Source: an uncultured Lachnospiraceae bacterium (GTDB taxonomy: Bacteria > Bacillota > Clostridia > Lachnospirales > Lachnospiraceae). Taken from it: a stretch of 5,574 bases of DNA. The stretch is from the NCBI GenBank assembly GCA_910577115.1, contig CAJTMC010000106.1, positions 1-5,574 of the forward strand, read 5' to 3'. The stretch's first letter is position 1; every line of letters starts with the position of its first letter. Below the pieces are notes generated by a model. The model was not told where the DNA came from. It did not search any database and was given only the letters and a program-made list of their open reading frames with translations. Positions 4,637 through 5,574 of the stretch are shown here, piece after piece. Both the position numbers and the translations under genes were made by a program.

Positions 4637-5197
4637 TGCCAACCCTAAAGAAATGATTACTGCCAATAAAATACCAATCGTTGAGAAAACAGTTTTTTTC
4701 CCGCCTGTAAACCGTTCCCCGTTTAAGTACATGGTTACTTTTTAAATGTTCACAGGGAAATGGAGAATATAGACATATTCTTTTCCGCACTCTGTTACAA
4801 TACCTGCAAAGGAAGTCATATCCTCTGTATCAAGGTGTCCGGTCTGATTAAGCTGTAAAAGGTCAGCGTTAGAATAAGTGCCCTGTGCATTGCCAGGCTT
4901 TTGGCACGCATATACTTCATTTCCGGCGGTATCCAAAATTTGCAGTCCGATATGGCTATCCTGCAATCGTTCTATGCCTGTCTGTTTTACCGCGGGGCTT
5001 CCGTCTACAAAGATAATGCAGTCCGAAAAATCTAAAGTAAAATTTTTAGCCCAATCGCTGCGAACATTTTTGCCGTTCGGGTTTGGCGCGGTAATGAGCA
5101 TGGCAAAAAGGCAGCACACCACAAGGAGCGTCCCTGACAGCGACAAGAAGAATATTGAATATATGTGAAAGGTGGTACGGTAGCCGGATCGCTTCAT
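4637..5197 (-). pseudogene. Sensor histidine kinase, broken: in-frame stop plus loss of the catalytic half
   Basis: Read on the minus strand from ATG at 5197, the product begins with a basic N-terminus and a transmembrane helix (about residues 10-36). An extracytoplasmic sensor region follows and reaches GKEYVYILHFPVNI at residue 151, where a TAA (4742-4744) ends the frame. The same frame continues after the stop with KVTMYLNGERFTGG and a second membrane helix, TVFSTIGILLAVIISLGLA (4637-4693), as expected for such a kinase. One base change (for example CAA to TAA) explains the stop. After 4637 the sequence is unrelated (terminator T-run), so HAMP, the phosphoacceptor His domain and the ATPase domain are all absent. 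The start follows the response regulator's TAA directly (TAAATG), with AAAGGA upstream, so the pair was one operon. No signalling activity is expected. Confidence 0.8.
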
Positions 5198-5574
5198 TTA
5201 ATCAGTCCTTTTCTTTAGCTTACAGCCCAAGCCTTTTATCGTAATCAGTTGTTTCGGGGTTGACGGGGTATCTTCAATCTTTTCCCGAATATGGCGAATA
5301 TGCACCATGATTGTATTATCACAAATGCTGCTGTATTCCCCCCATACCTGTTCATACAGCCGTTCCTTACTGATAATCTTATCTGCATTTTCCATGAGAT
5401 AAGACAATAGCAGAAATTCCCTCCCGGTCAGATCAATTTCCTTTTCATTTTTATAAATCCGGCTGCTTTCTCTATCAAGCGCAAGTCCTCCGACAGTCAG
5501 CAGCCCTTTTACGTCTGTCCGCATGACAGACTGGTATTGCTGGCGGCGGAGCTGCGCTTTGATACGATAGACAA
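5198..5574 (-). CDS. OmpR/PhoB-family response regulator, C-terminal part (runs off the window)
   Basis: The last 124 residues are visible. A linker (VYRIKAQLRRQQ) like that between receiver and effector domains is followed by a complete winged-helix Trans_reg_C domain. Its motifs are IDLTGREFLLLSYLMENADKIISKERLYEQVWG, then the recognition helix DNTIMVHIRHIREKIE and the wing TIKGLGCKL. The usual Tyr of the 'G.GY' wing is Cys. The receiver domain with the phosphorylated Asp lies upstream, beyond base 5574, so it cannot be checked. The frame is open to the window edge; the ATG at 5524 is internal, in the linker. In the family, phosphorylation by the partner kinase lets a dimer bind direct-repeat promoters. 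Here that kinase is broken, so the regulator is either an orphan, served by another kinase, or decaying too. Confidence 0.88.
   Translation of the reverse strand, partial: VYRIKAQLRRQQYQSVMRTDVKGLLTVGGLALDRESSRIYKNEKEIDLTGREFLLLSYLMENADKIISKERLYEQVWGEYSSICDNTIMVHIRHIREKIEDTPSTPKQLITIKGLGCKLKKRTD

Noticed and set aside
4472..4732. Independent minus-strand gene starting MYLNGERFTGG
   Set aside because: It is in frame with the kinase after the premature stop, has no ribosome binding site, and beyond 4637 only translates the terminator and spacer.

Overview
The window looks like a chromosomal or accessory segment from a spore-forming anaerobic Firmicute of class Clostridia, probably a gut lineage near Lachnospiraceae/Ruminococcaceae. 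The support is strong AGGAGG-type ribosome binding sites, TTGAxx/TATAAT-type promoters, a CotJC-type manganese catalase (spore coat) fragment, and an ABC export operon with a small PLDc_N-family protein, as in Bacillus yxlEFG. The lineage is inferred from gene families, not from a marker gene. I see no rRNA, tRNA, CRISPR array, transposase or integrase.

Layout. (i) 1-836, minus strand: an AbiE-type (type IV) toxin-antitoxin operon. The antitoxin/repressor AbiEi is complete, and only the first codons of the AbiEii nucleotidyltransferase toxin are inside the window. Its leader holds a good promoter, two palindromes, and a 19-bp direct repeat. (ii) 837-1106, minus strand: the 3' end of an unrecognised gene with its own terminator. 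It runs into (iii) 1107-1541, plus strand: a cotJC gene lacking its 5' third. These two tail-bearing remnants meet at a rearrangement breakpoint near 1106. (iv) 1542-1784: the cotJC-side terminator and a cluster of short G/C-rich inverted repeats. (v) 1785-4393: an intact cassette. A winged-helix regulator (minus) is divergent from a three-gene, translationally coupled operon (plus): PLDc_N small membrane protein, ABC ATPase, ABC-2 permease. The two facing promoters carry inverted copies of the same operator-in-promoter element, so one regulator very likely controls both its own gene and the exporter. (vi) 4394-4633: a G/C-rich spacer with palindromes, ending in a rho-independent terminator. 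(vii) 4637-5574, minus strand: a two-component pair. The OmpR/PhoB-family response regulator is intact as far as it can be seen (its receiver domain lies beyond the window). Its histidine kinase is broken twice: by an in-frame stop after the sensor domain, and by loss of everything after the second membrane helix.

The main story is a patchwork. An intact, apparently self-regulated exporter cassette sits between two truncated core-type genes (cotJC and a sensor kinase), next to a phage-defence/stability toxin-antitoxin module. All functional assignments come from reading motifs and gene order; no search was run.
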